A stretch of 64,000 nucleotides of DNA from NCBI RefSeq assembly GCF_013618625.1, contig NZ_JABRWO010000005.1:1-64000 (forward strand), written 5' to 3'. This stretch comes from Bremerella alba (GTDB lineage Bacteria > Planctomycetota > Planctomycetia > Pirellulales > Pirellulaceae). The notes under the pieces are model-generated. The model searched no databases and was not told where the DNA came from. It saw only the letters and a program-made list of their open reading frames with translations. Positions 1-8,305 of the stretch are shown one piece after another. Positions within the stretch are counted from its first letter, which is position 1. Each line of letters opens with the position of its first letter. The translations under genes and the position numbers were made by a program.

Positions 1-74
1 CATTCCGAACACAGCAGTTAAGCACACCCAGCCGATGATAGTGCCCACCAGTGCGAAAGTAGGTATCGCCGGAT
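1..74 (+). rRNA. rrf: 5S ribosomal RNA, 3' part (5' end outside window)
   Basis: The first bases read like the second half of a bacterial 5S rRNA: the loop B/C block CCGAACACAGCAGTTAAGC, then GCCGATGATAGTGCCC, and the loop E/helix IV block GCGAAAGTAGGTATCGCCGGA. A strong hairpin with a T-run follows, as expected at the end of an rRNA operon. The 5' half lies left of the window. 16S and 23S genes are presumably upstream but cannot be seen. Confidence 0.9.
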
Positions 75-87
75 TCATTTACATTTC

Positions 88-118
88 AAAGCCCCGCTTG
101 CAAAAGCGGGGCTTTTTT
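88..118 (+). terminator. Intrinsic terminator of the rRNA operon
   Basis: AAAGCCCCGCTT pairs with AAGCGGGGCTTT around a GCAA loop, followed by a T-run. It lies about 15 bases after the 5S gene and is the expected Rho-independent terminator of the rRNA operon. Confidence 0.9.
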
Positions 119-337
119 AGTGCCCTTACCCAATGGTAAACTTACGACCTTCATCCTTCTCATCTAAAAGCCTCGGTAGTTCCGGCGGCCAGTGCCGATC
201 ACAGCTCCTCTCTGCTTGCCTTCTATTCCCCTACTTTGGTGCTTTGGCCGTGAATTACACTGCCTGCCACGATTTCCGACCTATCCTTGATTCGATTTCC
301 GTAAGGATTTTGTCTTCATTTCAAGGATTCACATCGC

Positions 338-1285
338 ATGGCAACGTTTCTCGATTGGCAGATTGCCTCATGCCCTAAGTGTCATCAAGGGCTAGAGTTA
401 CGTGGTGATACCGTTGCCTGTACGAATGCTGACTGTGCTGCGGAATTCCCGACCACTGAAGGCGTGCCGATCCTGGTTCGTGAAGACAACAGCATCTTCG
501 ACACGCAATCCTTCCTGAAAAAGGAAGACACCTTCTTTCGTTCGATCCCTAAATGGCGCGAATGGATTAGTCACCGGATACCGGACGTCTCCCTGAATAT
601 CAATGCGGATAAGAATGCCCAGCAGCTTCTGAATCTACTGAAAAGCCGACCGGGGCGTACGCGTGTTCTGGTTGTTGGCGGTGGTGTTGTCGGAGCTGGC
701 ATGGGTAACGCGTTGAAGGATCTCGACATCGAATGGGTCGAAACGGACGTTTCCTGGGGACCCCAAACAAAAGTCATTTGTGATGCCCACGATTTGCCGT
801 TTCGTGATGGCGTCTTCGATGCGGTCATCGTTCAGGCTGTCTTGGAGCATGTCGTCGATCCGACGCGTTGCGTAAATGAGATTCATCGCGTTTTAAAGGA
901 TGACGGCGTCGTTTACGCGGATACTCCTTTTATCCAGCAGGTACACGGCCGCCAGTACGACTTCACTCGCTTTACACGTCTAGGGCATCGGCGGTTATTT
1001 CGACACTTCGAGGAAATCGACAGCGGGATCAGTTGCGGCCCCGGCGTTGCACTCGCCTGGTCGCTGCGATACTTTCTGCTCAGTTTCTTCTCTTCGCAAA
1101 GAATGCGGGGAGCGGTCAGCTTTGCCTCGCGAATTTCCTTCTTCTGGTTGAAGTACTTCGACTACTACCTCGCCAAAAAGAAACAGGCAATGGACGCCGC
1201 CTCGGCCTTTTTCTTCTTAGGTCGAAAAAGCCCAACTATTTTGTCGGATCGAGAGCTGCTTTCCGACTACCAAGGCGGGTTTTAG
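338..1285 (+). CDS. SAM-dependent methyltransferase with N-terminal Trm112-like zinc ribbon
   Basis: A 315-residue class I methyltransferase. The N-terminus has four cysteines (C12, C15, C28, C33) in a CPxC...C-x4-C pattern followed by EGVPIL, which resembles the Trm112p-like zinc-ribbon fold fused to many bacterial methyltransferases. The Rossmann part starts near residue 109 with RVLVVGGGVVGAG (SAM-binding motif I). It continues with a DAHDLPFRDGVFDAV segment and VLEHVVDP, typical of the Methyltransf_11 family. The substrate is unknown; similar genes often act on small molecules, lipids or glycans. The gene is convergent with the next one, and the stops overlap by 4 bases. The ATG start follows a 219-base leader after the rRNA terminator. 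Confidence 0.8.
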   Translation: MATFLDWQIASCPKCHQGLELRGDTVACTNADCAAEFPTTEGVPILVREDNSIFDTQSFLKKEDTFFRSIPKWREWISHRIPDVSLNINADKNAQQLLNLLKSRPGRTRVLVVGGGVVGAGMGNALKDLDIEWVETDVSWGPQTKVICDAHDLPFRDGVFDAVIVQAVLEHVVDPTRCVNEIHRVLKDDGVVYADTPFIQQVHGRQYDFTRFTRLGHRRLFRHFEEIDSGISCGPGVALAWSLRYFLLSFFSSQRMRGAVSFASRISFFWLKYFDYYLAKKKQAMDAASAFFFLGRKSPTILSDRELLSDYQGGF

Positions 1286-1563
1286 CCTGGGCCGACGGTA
1301 TCAAACACCTCGATCACCCACCACTCGATGTAGTAAGCGAGTGGGTTTTCGTGCCCAAGCATGAGGATTGGAAGATAAAACCACATTACGTGGTAGAAGC
1401 CATCCCAACCGGTCGCCTCACGCAGCCAGAATGCCAGGCCAATAACTGGTCCGCTGCTCAGTACATACACAGCCGGTACTGCGAGAACCAAAACGGTCCA
1501 CTTCAGCCAAGAAGTAGCGTGCTGATACGATCCATTCATGGGCGGCGAAGCTGTTTTCTTCAA
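1282..1563 (-). CDS. Small membrane protein of unknown function
   Basis: A 93-residue protein with at least two hydrophobic helices: WTVLVLAVPAVYVLSSGPVIGLAFWL and, after a short polar stretch, a W/Y-rich segment ending HVMWFYLPILMLG. It lies 2 bases after the Maf stop codon on the same strand, so it is probably the second gene of a maf transcript. No family is recognised. The tight placement after maf and the absence of frame breaks support it being real. Confidence 0.6.
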   Translation of the reverse strand: MKKTASPPMNGSYQHATSWLKWTVLVLAVPAVYVLSSGPVIGLAFWLREATGWDGFYHVMWFYLPILMLGHENPLAYYIEWWVIEVFDTVGPG

Positions 1564-1565
1564 AT

Positions 1566-2150
1566 TTACTCGTTCATCTGACTCAGCATTCGGGAAAGCA
1601 ATTCCATTGGAAGTCCAACCACATTGGTAAGGCTTCCCTCATCGATTTTCACCCAGCCAGTTCGGTCCTGGATACCAAACGCTCCGGCTTTGCCCTCCCA
1701 AAGGCCAGAATCGAGGTAATCTTCAATCTCGTCATCAGAAAGCAGGGCCATCTTTACAGTCGTGCGATCGACATCGACCAATATTTGGTCCTTCGGCCGG
1801 CACCATAGACAAATGGCCGACCATACGAAGTGATCCTTCCCACGCAGCGCTCTTAAAATTTCGCGAGCATGATCACGATTTGTGGGTTTACCCAGCGGCT
1901 GGCCGTTGAGTTCCGCCAAGGTATCTCCGGCGAGAACAATTCCTTCGTCCAAGCGACACGCAACATCTTCGGCTTTTTCTCGTGCGATCCGTAGAACTGA
2001 TTCGCGTGGCGCTTCGTCTAGACGAGGAGGGGTTTCCGCATCCGGGCTCGGAGGGATTACCATAACATCGTAACCCGCCTCCCTTAACAGGAGTTGCCGT
2101 CGAGGTGACTGACTGGCCAAAATAAGAGATACAGCGAATTTCGCCATCAT
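1566..2150 (-). CDS. maf: Maf-like nucleoside triphosphate pyrophosphatase
   Basis: A protein of about 194 residues of the Maf/HAM1-like fold, which hydrolyses non-canonical or modified nucleoside triphosphates to the monophosphate (house-cleaning role, cytosol). The family signature LASQSPRRQLLL is at the N-terminus, followed by the acidic segment VLAGDTLAELNGQPLGKP and the C-terminal GxAGAFGIQDRTG motif. The frame is open to about 2618, but the extension runs antisense through the neighbouring rluA-like gene and has no Maf similarity. The start is therefore one of two adjacent ATGs at 2150 or 2147. The divergent pseudouridine synthase starts only 21 bases away. Confidence 0.9.
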   Translation of the reverse strand: MMAKFAVSLILASQSPRRQLLLREAGYDVMVIPPSPDAETPPRLDEAPRESVLRIAREKAEDVACRLDEGIVLAGDTLAELNGQPLGKPTNRDHAREILRALRGKDHFVWSAICLWCRPKDQILVDVDRTTVKMALLSDDEIEDYLDSGLWEGKAGAFGIQDRTGWVKIDEGSLTNVVGLPMELLSRMLSQMNE

Positions 2151-2171
2151 TGATTTACCGAAAGTGCTAAG

Positions 2172-2837
2172 TTGGCTCCCTTGGAAGTTCTGTACGAAGA
2201 TAACCACCTGATCGCCATCATGAAACCGCCAGGCCTTCCGACCATGGGGGTTAGCGAAGGGGAAACCAGCGCGGTCACCCAGGTAAAAGCGTATCTCAAA
2301 CAAAAGTACGACAAGCCCGGCAACGTCTACCTGGGTGTCGTGAGTCGTCTCGATAGTATGGTTACCGGTGTTTTGCTCTTCGCCAGGACTTCCAAGGCAG
2401 CAAAACGTCTCAATGAACAATTTCGAGAGCGAACCACCACCAAGACTTACCGGGCCATCGTCGCTGGTAACGGTATTATAGAAACCGGCCAACTTGCCGA
2501 TTGGATCCGCAAAGACGAAAAAAATCACCGCATGATCGCATCCCGGCATCAAACGGCCGGAGGCCAAAAGGGTGAACTCCTGATCGAGTCGGTCGAAGCC
2601 GTCAAAGCTGGCTACCACCTGACCATCAAACTAATAACGGGTCGCAAGCATCAAATACGCGTTCAACTAGCAAGTCGCCGCGTGCCCATTTTGGGAGACC
2701 GAAAGTACGGGAGTTCCATCCCATTTCCGGCAGGCATCGCATTGCATGCCGCAGAGTTGATAATCGAGCATCCCGTAAGTAAACAAAAGCTGACGCTAAT
2801 CGCACCAATCCCCGCAATTTGGCACAACTTCTTGTGA
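2172..2837 (+). CDS. RluA-family pseudouridine synthase
   Basis: A 221-residue RNA pseudouridine synthase of the RluA/RsuA superfamily, converting uridine to pseudouridine in rRNA or tRNA. The catalytic motif reads SRLDSMVTGVLLFA with Asp61, where the usual form is HRLDxxTSG. A later block, LITGRKHQIRVQL, matches the conserved GRxHQIRxH region. It is shorter than RluC/D and lacks an S4 domain, so it resembles the compact TruC/RluA type. The start appears to be TTG: the frame upstream closes at TGA 2151-2153 and contains no ATG or GTG before 2172. Confidence 0.85.
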   Translation: MAPLEVLYEDNHLIAIMKPPGLPTMGVSEGETSAVTQVKAYLKQKYDKPGNVYLGVVSRLDSMVTGVLLFARTSKAAKRLNEQFRERTTTKTYRAIVAGNGIIETGQLADWIRKDEKNHRMIASRHQTAGGQKGELLIESVEAVKAGYHLTIKLITGRKHQIRVQLASRRVPILGDRKYGSSIPFPAGIALHAAELIIEHPVSKQKLTLIAPIPAIWHNFL

Positions 2838-2970
2838 AATAAAACCTTACAGCGTTCACTAAAGTAAATAAACATGAACAATGTTCCGCTTTTTGGCGAA
2901 TAATGGTAGGCAAAGCCTCCCCAAAAACGGCAGTCGAAAGTTAAACTAGTAGTGCCTCAAGCCTCTTCAA

Positions 2971-4380
2971 TTGATCTTTCCGGTGCCCAGCTCTCAGACT
3001 AAGAAATTTCGAGATTCCGCGCTTGCCAGCGGCCTCGTGACTGCCAAGCAGCTCGAGGACGCCATGAAGACGCTGCGCGAAGGCTCGCTCAAACACGAGT
3101 TTTCGGATGAAGAACTTTCCGAATACCTGATCAACTGCAATATGCTCACGCAGTATCAGGCCGATCAGTTGTCGAAAGGGCTTACCAAGTTAACTCTCGG
3201 TCCCTATGTCATCACCGACTGGATCGGGCAGGGGGGCATGGGTCAGGTATTCAAGGCCGAGCATAACTTCATGGGACGCGAAGTCGCCATCAAGGTTTTG
3301 CCGCAGCAGCGATCGACCCCAGAGTCCATCGGCCGATTCCTCCGCGAAATACGCATGCAGGCCCAGCTGGACCATGCCAACCTCGTTCGCGCTTATGATG
3401 CCGGACAGGATGGAAACGTTCACTTTCTAGTAACCGAATATGTCCCAGGAACCGATCTTCGCCGCCTGGTTCGCGCAAAAGGTCACCTCAATCAACATCA
3501 AGGGGCAAGCATCATCTCGCAGGCCGCTCGTGGCCTGGCGTATGCCCACGAGAAGAAGCTGATTCACCGCGATGTGAAGCCAGGCAACATTTTGGTCACT
3601 CGAGACGGTACCTCGAAGGTTTCCGACCTGGGTTTGGCTGACTTCATGAATGACAATTCCGAAGAATCCAAACTCGGAAAAATCGTTGGGACCATCGATT
3701 ACCTCGCCCCAGAACAAATTCGCGATCCGCACGATGTCTCTGCCAAATGGGACATTTACTCGTTGGGGTGTACTTTCTATTACGCGTTAACGGGCAAAGT
3801 TCCCTTTCCCGGTGGCAATGTAAAAGACAAAGCACGACGACACTGCGAAGAACCACCTCTGCATCCGCATCGTTTCAATCCGAACATCGATCGCGAACTG
3901 GTCGAGATCGTCGCCGAAATGATGGAAAAAGATCCGCTTCGCCGTATCGCCTCGGCCAGCGAAGTAGTGGCCCGACTCGAGCCGTGGGCTTCCGACCATC
4001 GTGCGTCTGATTTCACCGGTCAGCCGATCAAATCGGCCTGGCAGCCACCACCTCCGGTTTACACAGGTGCGGAATCGGCTCGATTGAACGACACGGAGGC
4101 TGGCTCGAACATCTACGAGCTTTCCGAGTCAGGCTCGGGATCAAGTGCCGAGCAAGGAAGCCAATACTCGCAGTCGACCGTCCAGGCTCTCATGACGGAT
4201 CAAGACACGAAAACGATTCGTGATTCTCGAAAATCGGCTGCGATTCCTCCTCCCATTCCAATCGTCACGCGTTACACGCGTCGGGAGAAGCAACTGATCA
4301 TGGCGCTCGTCTTCGGCCTGCCGGCCTCGGCCGTGTTTGGGGCTATTGTGGCCTATGTCGCCACCGTTATCAGCCAATAG
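2971..4380 (+). CDS. Membrane-anchored Ser/Thr protein kinase (Hanks type) with planctomycete N-terminal module
   Basis: A 469-residue kinase. Residues 1-70 form a helical module ending in NMLTQYQADQLSKG, which often precedes planctomycete kinase domains. The kinase domain (about 77-340) has the glycine loop GQGGMGQV (86-93), Lys108 in AIK, HRDVKPGN (Asp201), DLG in place of DFG (219-221) and APEQ (246-249). A polar linker leads to one C-terminal transmembrane helix (about 442-466), so the catalytic part is probably cytosolic. The frame is closed upstream at TAG 2950-2952. The start is TTG at 2971 or GTG at 2983, with the first ATG only at 3064. It is convergent with the envelope operon, whose propeller protein carries the same N-terminal module. 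Confidence 0.88.
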   Translation: MIFPVPSSQTKKFRDSALASGLVTAKQLEDAMKTLREGSLKHEFSDEELSEYLINCNMLTQYQADQLSKGLTKLTLGPYVITDWIGQGGMGQVFKAEHNFMGREVAIKVLPQQRSTPESIGRFLREIRMQAQLDHANLVRAYDAGQDGNVHFLVTEYVPGTDLRRLVRAKGHLNQHQGASIISQAARGLAYAHEKKLIHRDVKPGNILVTRDGTSKVSDLGLADFMNDNSEESKLGKIVGTIDYLAPEQIRDPHDVSAKWDIYSLGCTFYYALTGKVPFPGGNVKDKARRHCEEPPLHPHRFNPNIDRELVEIVAEMMEKDPLRRIASASEVVARLEPWASDHRASDFTGQPIKSAWQPPPPVYTGAESARLNDTEAGSNIYELSESGSGSSAEQGSQYSQSTVQALMTDQDTKTIRDSRKSAAIPPPIPIVTRYTRREKQLIMALVFGLPASAVFGAIVAYVATVISQ

Positions 4381-4386
4381 CGTGCA

Positions 4387-5934
4387 TTAACGTTGGGCCT
4401 TTTGGGCCTCTTCTAATTGTTTGGCCAGTTTGCCCTCGATGAGCAAGCTCTTGTCCTGGGTTACCAAGCGTTGCCCTTTCTCGAACAATTCGTCGATTCG
4501 ATGTTTGATCATCGGATCGAGATGATTCTCCTTCAAGAATTGTCCTTTCGCCGACCGAAGCTCGAATGCCAGTTCATTGACGGTACGTCCTGATTGCAAC
4601 TCGGCGAGCCATTTCTCGGCATCGTCGAGTTCTCCCAACTCGATCTTCCGTTGCACTCGCTGGGCGAGAATTTGACGGCGGGCCATTGTTTCGACAAGCT
4701 GATCCCGCCACCCTTCCACAAAGCCTTCGGCCAACAATCGAGGGCTGTCGTTGGGAATTCGCGCGGTCACCAAAGGTTCGTGTCCGGGCACCACCGGCAG
4801 ACGGGCCAGCAGGTTGCCACCACTTCGCACGTACAATGCACGAACCGCAGAGTGAGGATCCCTGGAGATCCGTACATTTCCACGGGCATCGGATGCACCA
4901 AGCAAGTTGGGGCCAGATGGTTCTTTGGAATAGATTTCGTACCCGGCCAAAGCAGTCGCATCGGTCGATTTATCGACCAGCTTAAGATCGGTCGCGTCGT
5001 ACGCCGGCTGAACGCCCAAAGCCAAACGCTGCGTACGGACATTTCGCCGGCCTGGCAGGGGCTGGGTGTAACCGGAGATCATAGTTCCCTTGAACTGCAG
5101 GCCATCGTTCACATCGCAGCGTACATAGGTCCACGGCATAACCATAATTCCATTACTGGGCACAAGATTGCCTTGGCGATCGTTGCGACGCAAGATCGGC
5201 TGCAAGGCCTCGCCCACGCTCATACTGCCAGGCAGTCGGCCTGCATCACTCACTACCGAAGGCCCGAGTACTGGTGGCTTTTTCCAATCGAAATCTTCAA
5301 CCGGCCAAGAGAAGGTCATTCCGTCGAGCAAACGTCTCTCGCGAGTATGGTTTTCTTCTTCGATCAAGGTCGTCGCCTTGAGAGCCAAGGATACACTGGG
5401 CTTCTCGACATCGGTTATTTTTGCGAGGGCAGCGAACTTTTCGTAAATGATCCGCAAGATGGCCGTCGAAAGGAGCGATTGTTGACGGACGGATGAACGA
5501 TGGACGCTACCCCAAGTCCGCGTGAGAGTATCGAACTCACGAAATGTAATCGTCCAATCGCCGTCCCGCTCGATGGAAATCAATTGGATGCGATCGTAGT
5601 CATCGACCTTAAGATCGCGATTTTCTAGACGGCTAACGAAGGACGATGAGGCAAGGTCGCCTGCAAACCACCGCGCAAGCGGCATGGGGGCACGCTGCAT
5701 GTCGGTCGCCAAGACAGATCCGCTGGTCGCGTAACGTTGATCGTCGAGCGTGTTGACGAAACGTTTGAAAAATGCCGCATCCAAATGACAGTTTTGCAGG
5801 GTCTCGATCCAGACCAACGTTCGATATGGAGCGATCTCCCACGGCAAGTGCTCTGCCTGGGCAAACGCCGGCCCCAAGAGCAACACCAGGCATGCTCCTA
5901 TCAGCCATCGACAAGTTTTCTTAGTTGACGTCAT
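4387..5934 (-). CDS. Secreted protein of unknown function
   Basis: A 515-residue protein with a clear signal peptide (KKTCRWLIGACLVLLLGPAFAQA) if started at ATG 5934. The longest frame starts at 5961 and overlaps the preceding gene, which is less plausible. The mature part has no motif I recognise. The middle is beta-rich and includes an SGYTQPLPGRRN segment. Residues about 440-515 are helical and charged, ending in KLAKQLEEAQKAQR, and look like a coiled coil or TPR-like tail. It is the last gene of the eight-gene minus-strand envelope operon, about 10 bases after the solute-binding-like gene, so it probably works in the periplasm with those products. Confidence 0.7.
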   Translation of the reverse strand: MTSTKKTCRWLIGACLVLLLGPAFAQAEHLPWEIAPYRTLVWIETLQNCHLDAAFFKRFVNTLDDQRYATSGSVLATDMQRAPMPLARWFAGDLASSSFVSRLENRDLKVDDYDRIQLISIERDGDWTITFREFDTLTRTWGSVHRSSVRQQSLLSTAILRIIYEKFAALAKITDVEKPSVSLALKATTLIEEENHTRERRLLDGMTFSWPVEDFDWKKPPVLGPSVVSDAGRLPGSMSVGEALQPILRRNDRQGNLVPSNGIMVMPWTYVRCDVNDGLQFKGTMISGYTQPLPGRRNVRTQRLALGVQPAYDATDLKLVDKSTDATALAGYEIYSKEPSGPNLLGASDARGNVRISRDPHSAVRALYVRSGGNLLARLPVVPGHEPLVTARIPNDSPRLLAEGFVEGWRDQLVETMARRQILAQRVQRKIELGELDDAEKWLAELQSGRTVNELAFELRSAKGQFLKENHLDPMIKHRIDELFEKGQRLVTQDKSLLIEGKLAKQLEEAQKAQR

Positions 5935-5944
5935 AAGTGGAAAG

Positions 5945-8305
5945 TCAATTCTTAGCGACATCCCAAGATGGAGCGAGGTCCCAATGTTCCACCTGTTGAA
6001 ACAATGTCATCGGTTGATAGCCAACGCCTCCGAGCGACCGCCGGTACACAAAATGATCTTGAAGTTGAAAAAGTGGCAGAATCAGTAGGTCATCATGAGC
6101 TAGTCGATGCAACGACCAGAACCGCTCGCGAACTTCCTGCCAATTTCTTGATTGCCCCATTTGCCGCAAAGCGAGTTGAAAATATTGTGTCTGATGAACA
6201 TTGGGAATGTACCTATCAAACATCCGAGGCACATCGACTAGTGGCTCCGCAACTTGAATCTCGACGTACAGCAGATCGACATCGACTTCCGCCGGGTCGG
6301 TCACCTCGGGACTGACCGTTTTCAACTCACAAGGCAGCCCCAATCGTTTGAAATACTGCACGATAGCCAGGCAAGTTTGCCGGGAAACTTCGGAATTGGA
6401 ATGACCAATGACCAGCTTCGAAAGTGGAATTAACGCTTCATTGCTTGCTTCGGCTTCTTCCCGCAATTTAATTTCGGCCAGTTTCTGCAGGGCGATGCTC
6501 ATCTGCGGTTCGTAGTTACGTGGGGGAATCGATAAATCGTATCCATACGAAACCGGATCGTCCGGACTTACGCCAATGGGAATCGGCGCACTAACCAGGC
6601 GGCATCCATCCAATTCCTTTCCACCTAAAAGCCGTGAATGCAAAATTTCTTGGCGATTGATGCCGTACAACAAGCCTCGGCGAAAGTCGCGGTTCTTAAG
6701 ATAAGGGTTATTCAAATTTGGCACCAAGACATGCATGGTCGGGGCTCGATAGTGATCGACGACCAGATCTTCAGGCGAATCAGCCGACAACCGCGCAGCC
6801 GTTGCTGGATCTAACCGATCGACCATGTGCACGTCGCCACTCTCTAAGGCAAGCATGGCATCGAAAGTCGTTTCAAAGGGTAACAGCATGATCTCGCTAG
6901 GGGGCCGACTAGAAGACAAACTCATGCTTTCTTCCGGGACAAAACTCTGACCATCTTCCTTAACCTTCAACTGGCGATAAGGACCATTGGGTGGAATAGG
7001 GAATTGGGAGACGTCTCCTTTACGCGGAACAAACCCCAGAAGCGATTCCGGCCGCACATGAGGTAATCGCAAGCGAAGGTCAACCTGCCGAATCTCACGG
7101 ACGGCGATCTTTTCAATCAGCGGCGTCAGACCTGCCAGGATTTCGTCCTTTTGCGAAGCAGGGTCCTGAAACTGGCGTGATAAATCAAAGCCGGTGACAG
7201 GCGTCAGGCGATCACGGAGCACGATCGACAATTCGAATCGATCGACTGGACGAATGACAGAACCGAACGGCGATGCATATTCGCCCCCTTCGGGCCCGTA
7301 CCCGACAATCTCGGTGAGATCACGATACAAAAGTCGTTTATTGCGTCGACCGCTCCACGTCAACGTTCCATGAGGAGGAACGGCTTCTCCGGCGGCTAGT
7401 GTGGCGATGCGGACCTGCGGATAACGCCGAACGAGTTCCGCCAGTTGCTCTCTGCCGGAGGGAACGGAAGGATCAATCGCCAATGCCAAGTTGGTCGCTT
7501 GCAACGCCTCGCGATAATCTTTCTTTTCGATTTGCTGCTTGGCGCGATCCAGCTGCTGTCGAGATCGACGGGCCAAGTCTGCCTTCCAGCGTTCGATGCT
7601 CTCGGCAAACTCCTTGCCATAGACGTTCTCGAACCGCTCGATCAATTTGCGAGCCGATTGCCACTGACGATCATCGATCTCTTTTTGCACCAAACGCAAG
7701 CCGACACTTTCTATCGACTTGTCGATCCCCGACTTCTTCGGGAACTTGCGTTTCGCTTCTTCAAGCATGCCTAACGCCTCGTCGAGTGCCCCGGCCTGAA
7801 ATCTTTCTAAGGCGTTCTGAACCAGCAGTTCTTCCAGAAGTTGCTCGACGCCTGGGTAATTGGAATACTCCGCGTTTAATCGCTGCAAATAGCGAAACGC
7901 GAGATCGAATTGCTTATCCTTCAGGTTCTCTTTAGCTTCTTCGAGCAACAATTGCGGGAACGGCTGATACACCGTGACACTCTGCCAGGCGACCCGAAAC
8001 GTTCTCCCGGGGATATCGACCAGTTCTATTGTTAGCTGCCCACTCCGCTGGGACGATCCGGCACGGAAACCAGCCGCATTGACTGGTTTGATACGCAGTG
8101 GCTTGCCGTCCTTCGACGAGGCGACAGTAAGCAGATCGTACGGCTCGCGTTCGACAAGCGGTTTGGTCATCTCGACCGGAATTTGCTGCTCTTCAGTTTG
8201 CTCGTCTTTTTGCGCCAACAGAGGAGCATTCATGCCGATAAAAATCATCACCAGCAGAAGCATGATTATCGCAGTAACATTCCTTTGCTTGCATGAACGC
8301 ATCAT
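5945..8305 (-). CDS. Exported TPR-like / family 5 extracellular solute-binding protein fusion
   Basis: A 786-residue protein. It has an N-terminal signal or anchor helix (VTAIIMLLLVMIFIGMNAPLLAQ). Residues about 90-300 are helical repeats with TPR character (for example AFRYLQRLNAEYSNYPG and REALQATNLALAIDPSVP). The C-terminal half resembles DppA/OppA-type solute-binding proteins, including MLALESGDVHMVDRLDPATA, NPYLKNRDFRRGLLYGINRQ and a final FWSLHRLAHDDLLILPLFQL block. Family 5 proteins normally deliver peptides or other solutes to ABC permeases, but no permease is nearby. The start ATG at 8305 overlaps the upstream TGA (ATGA), implying translational coupling; a second ATG follows at 8302. 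Confidence 0.75.
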   Translation of the reverse strand: MMRSCKQRNVTAIIMLLLVMIFIGMNAPLLAQKDEQTEEQQIPVEMTKPLVEREPYDLLTVASSKDGKPLRIKPVNAAGFRAGSSQRSGQLTIELVDIPGRTFRVAWQSVTVYQPFPQLLLEEAKENLKDKQFDLAFRYLQRLNAEYSNYPGVEQLLEELLVQNALERFQAGALDEALGMLEEAKRKFPKKSGIDKSIESVGLRLVQKEIDDRQWQSARKLIERFENVYGKEFAESIERWKADLARRSRQQLDRAKQQIEKKDYREALQATNLALAIDPSVPSGREQLAELVRRYPQVRIATLAAGEAVPPHGTLTWSGRRNKRLLYRDLTEIVGYGPEGGEYASPFGSVIRPVDRFELSIVLRDRLTPVTGFDLSRQFQDPASQKDEILAGLTPLIEKIAVREIRQVDLRLRLPHVRPESLLGFVPRKGDVSQFPIPPNGPYRQLKVKEDGQSFVPEESMSLSSSRPPSEIMLLPFETTFDAMLALESGDVHMVDRLDPATAARLSADSPEDLVVDHYRAPTMHVLVPNLNNPYLKNRDFRRGLLYGINRQEILHSRLLGGKELDGCRLVSAPIPIGVSPDDPVSYGYDLSIPPRNYEPQMSIALQKLAEIKLREEAEASNEALIPLSKLVIGHSNSEVSRQTCLAIVQYFKRLGLPCELKTVSPEVTDPAEVDVDLLYVEIQVAEPLVDVPRMFDRYIPNVHQTQYFQLALRQMGQSRNWQEVRERFWSLHRLAHDDLLILPLFQLQDHFVYRRSLGGVGYQPMTLFQQVEHWDLAPSWDVAKN

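Noticed and set aside
2151-2618. N-terminal extension of Maf to 2618
   Set aside because: It runs antisense through the pseudouridine synthase gene, and the family start motif LASxSPRR begins right after 2150.
4594-5496. 300-codon plus-strand frame inside the secreted protein gene
   Set aside because: Antisense shadow; composition rich in Arg/His/Gln with no domain, while the minus frame begins with a signal peptide.
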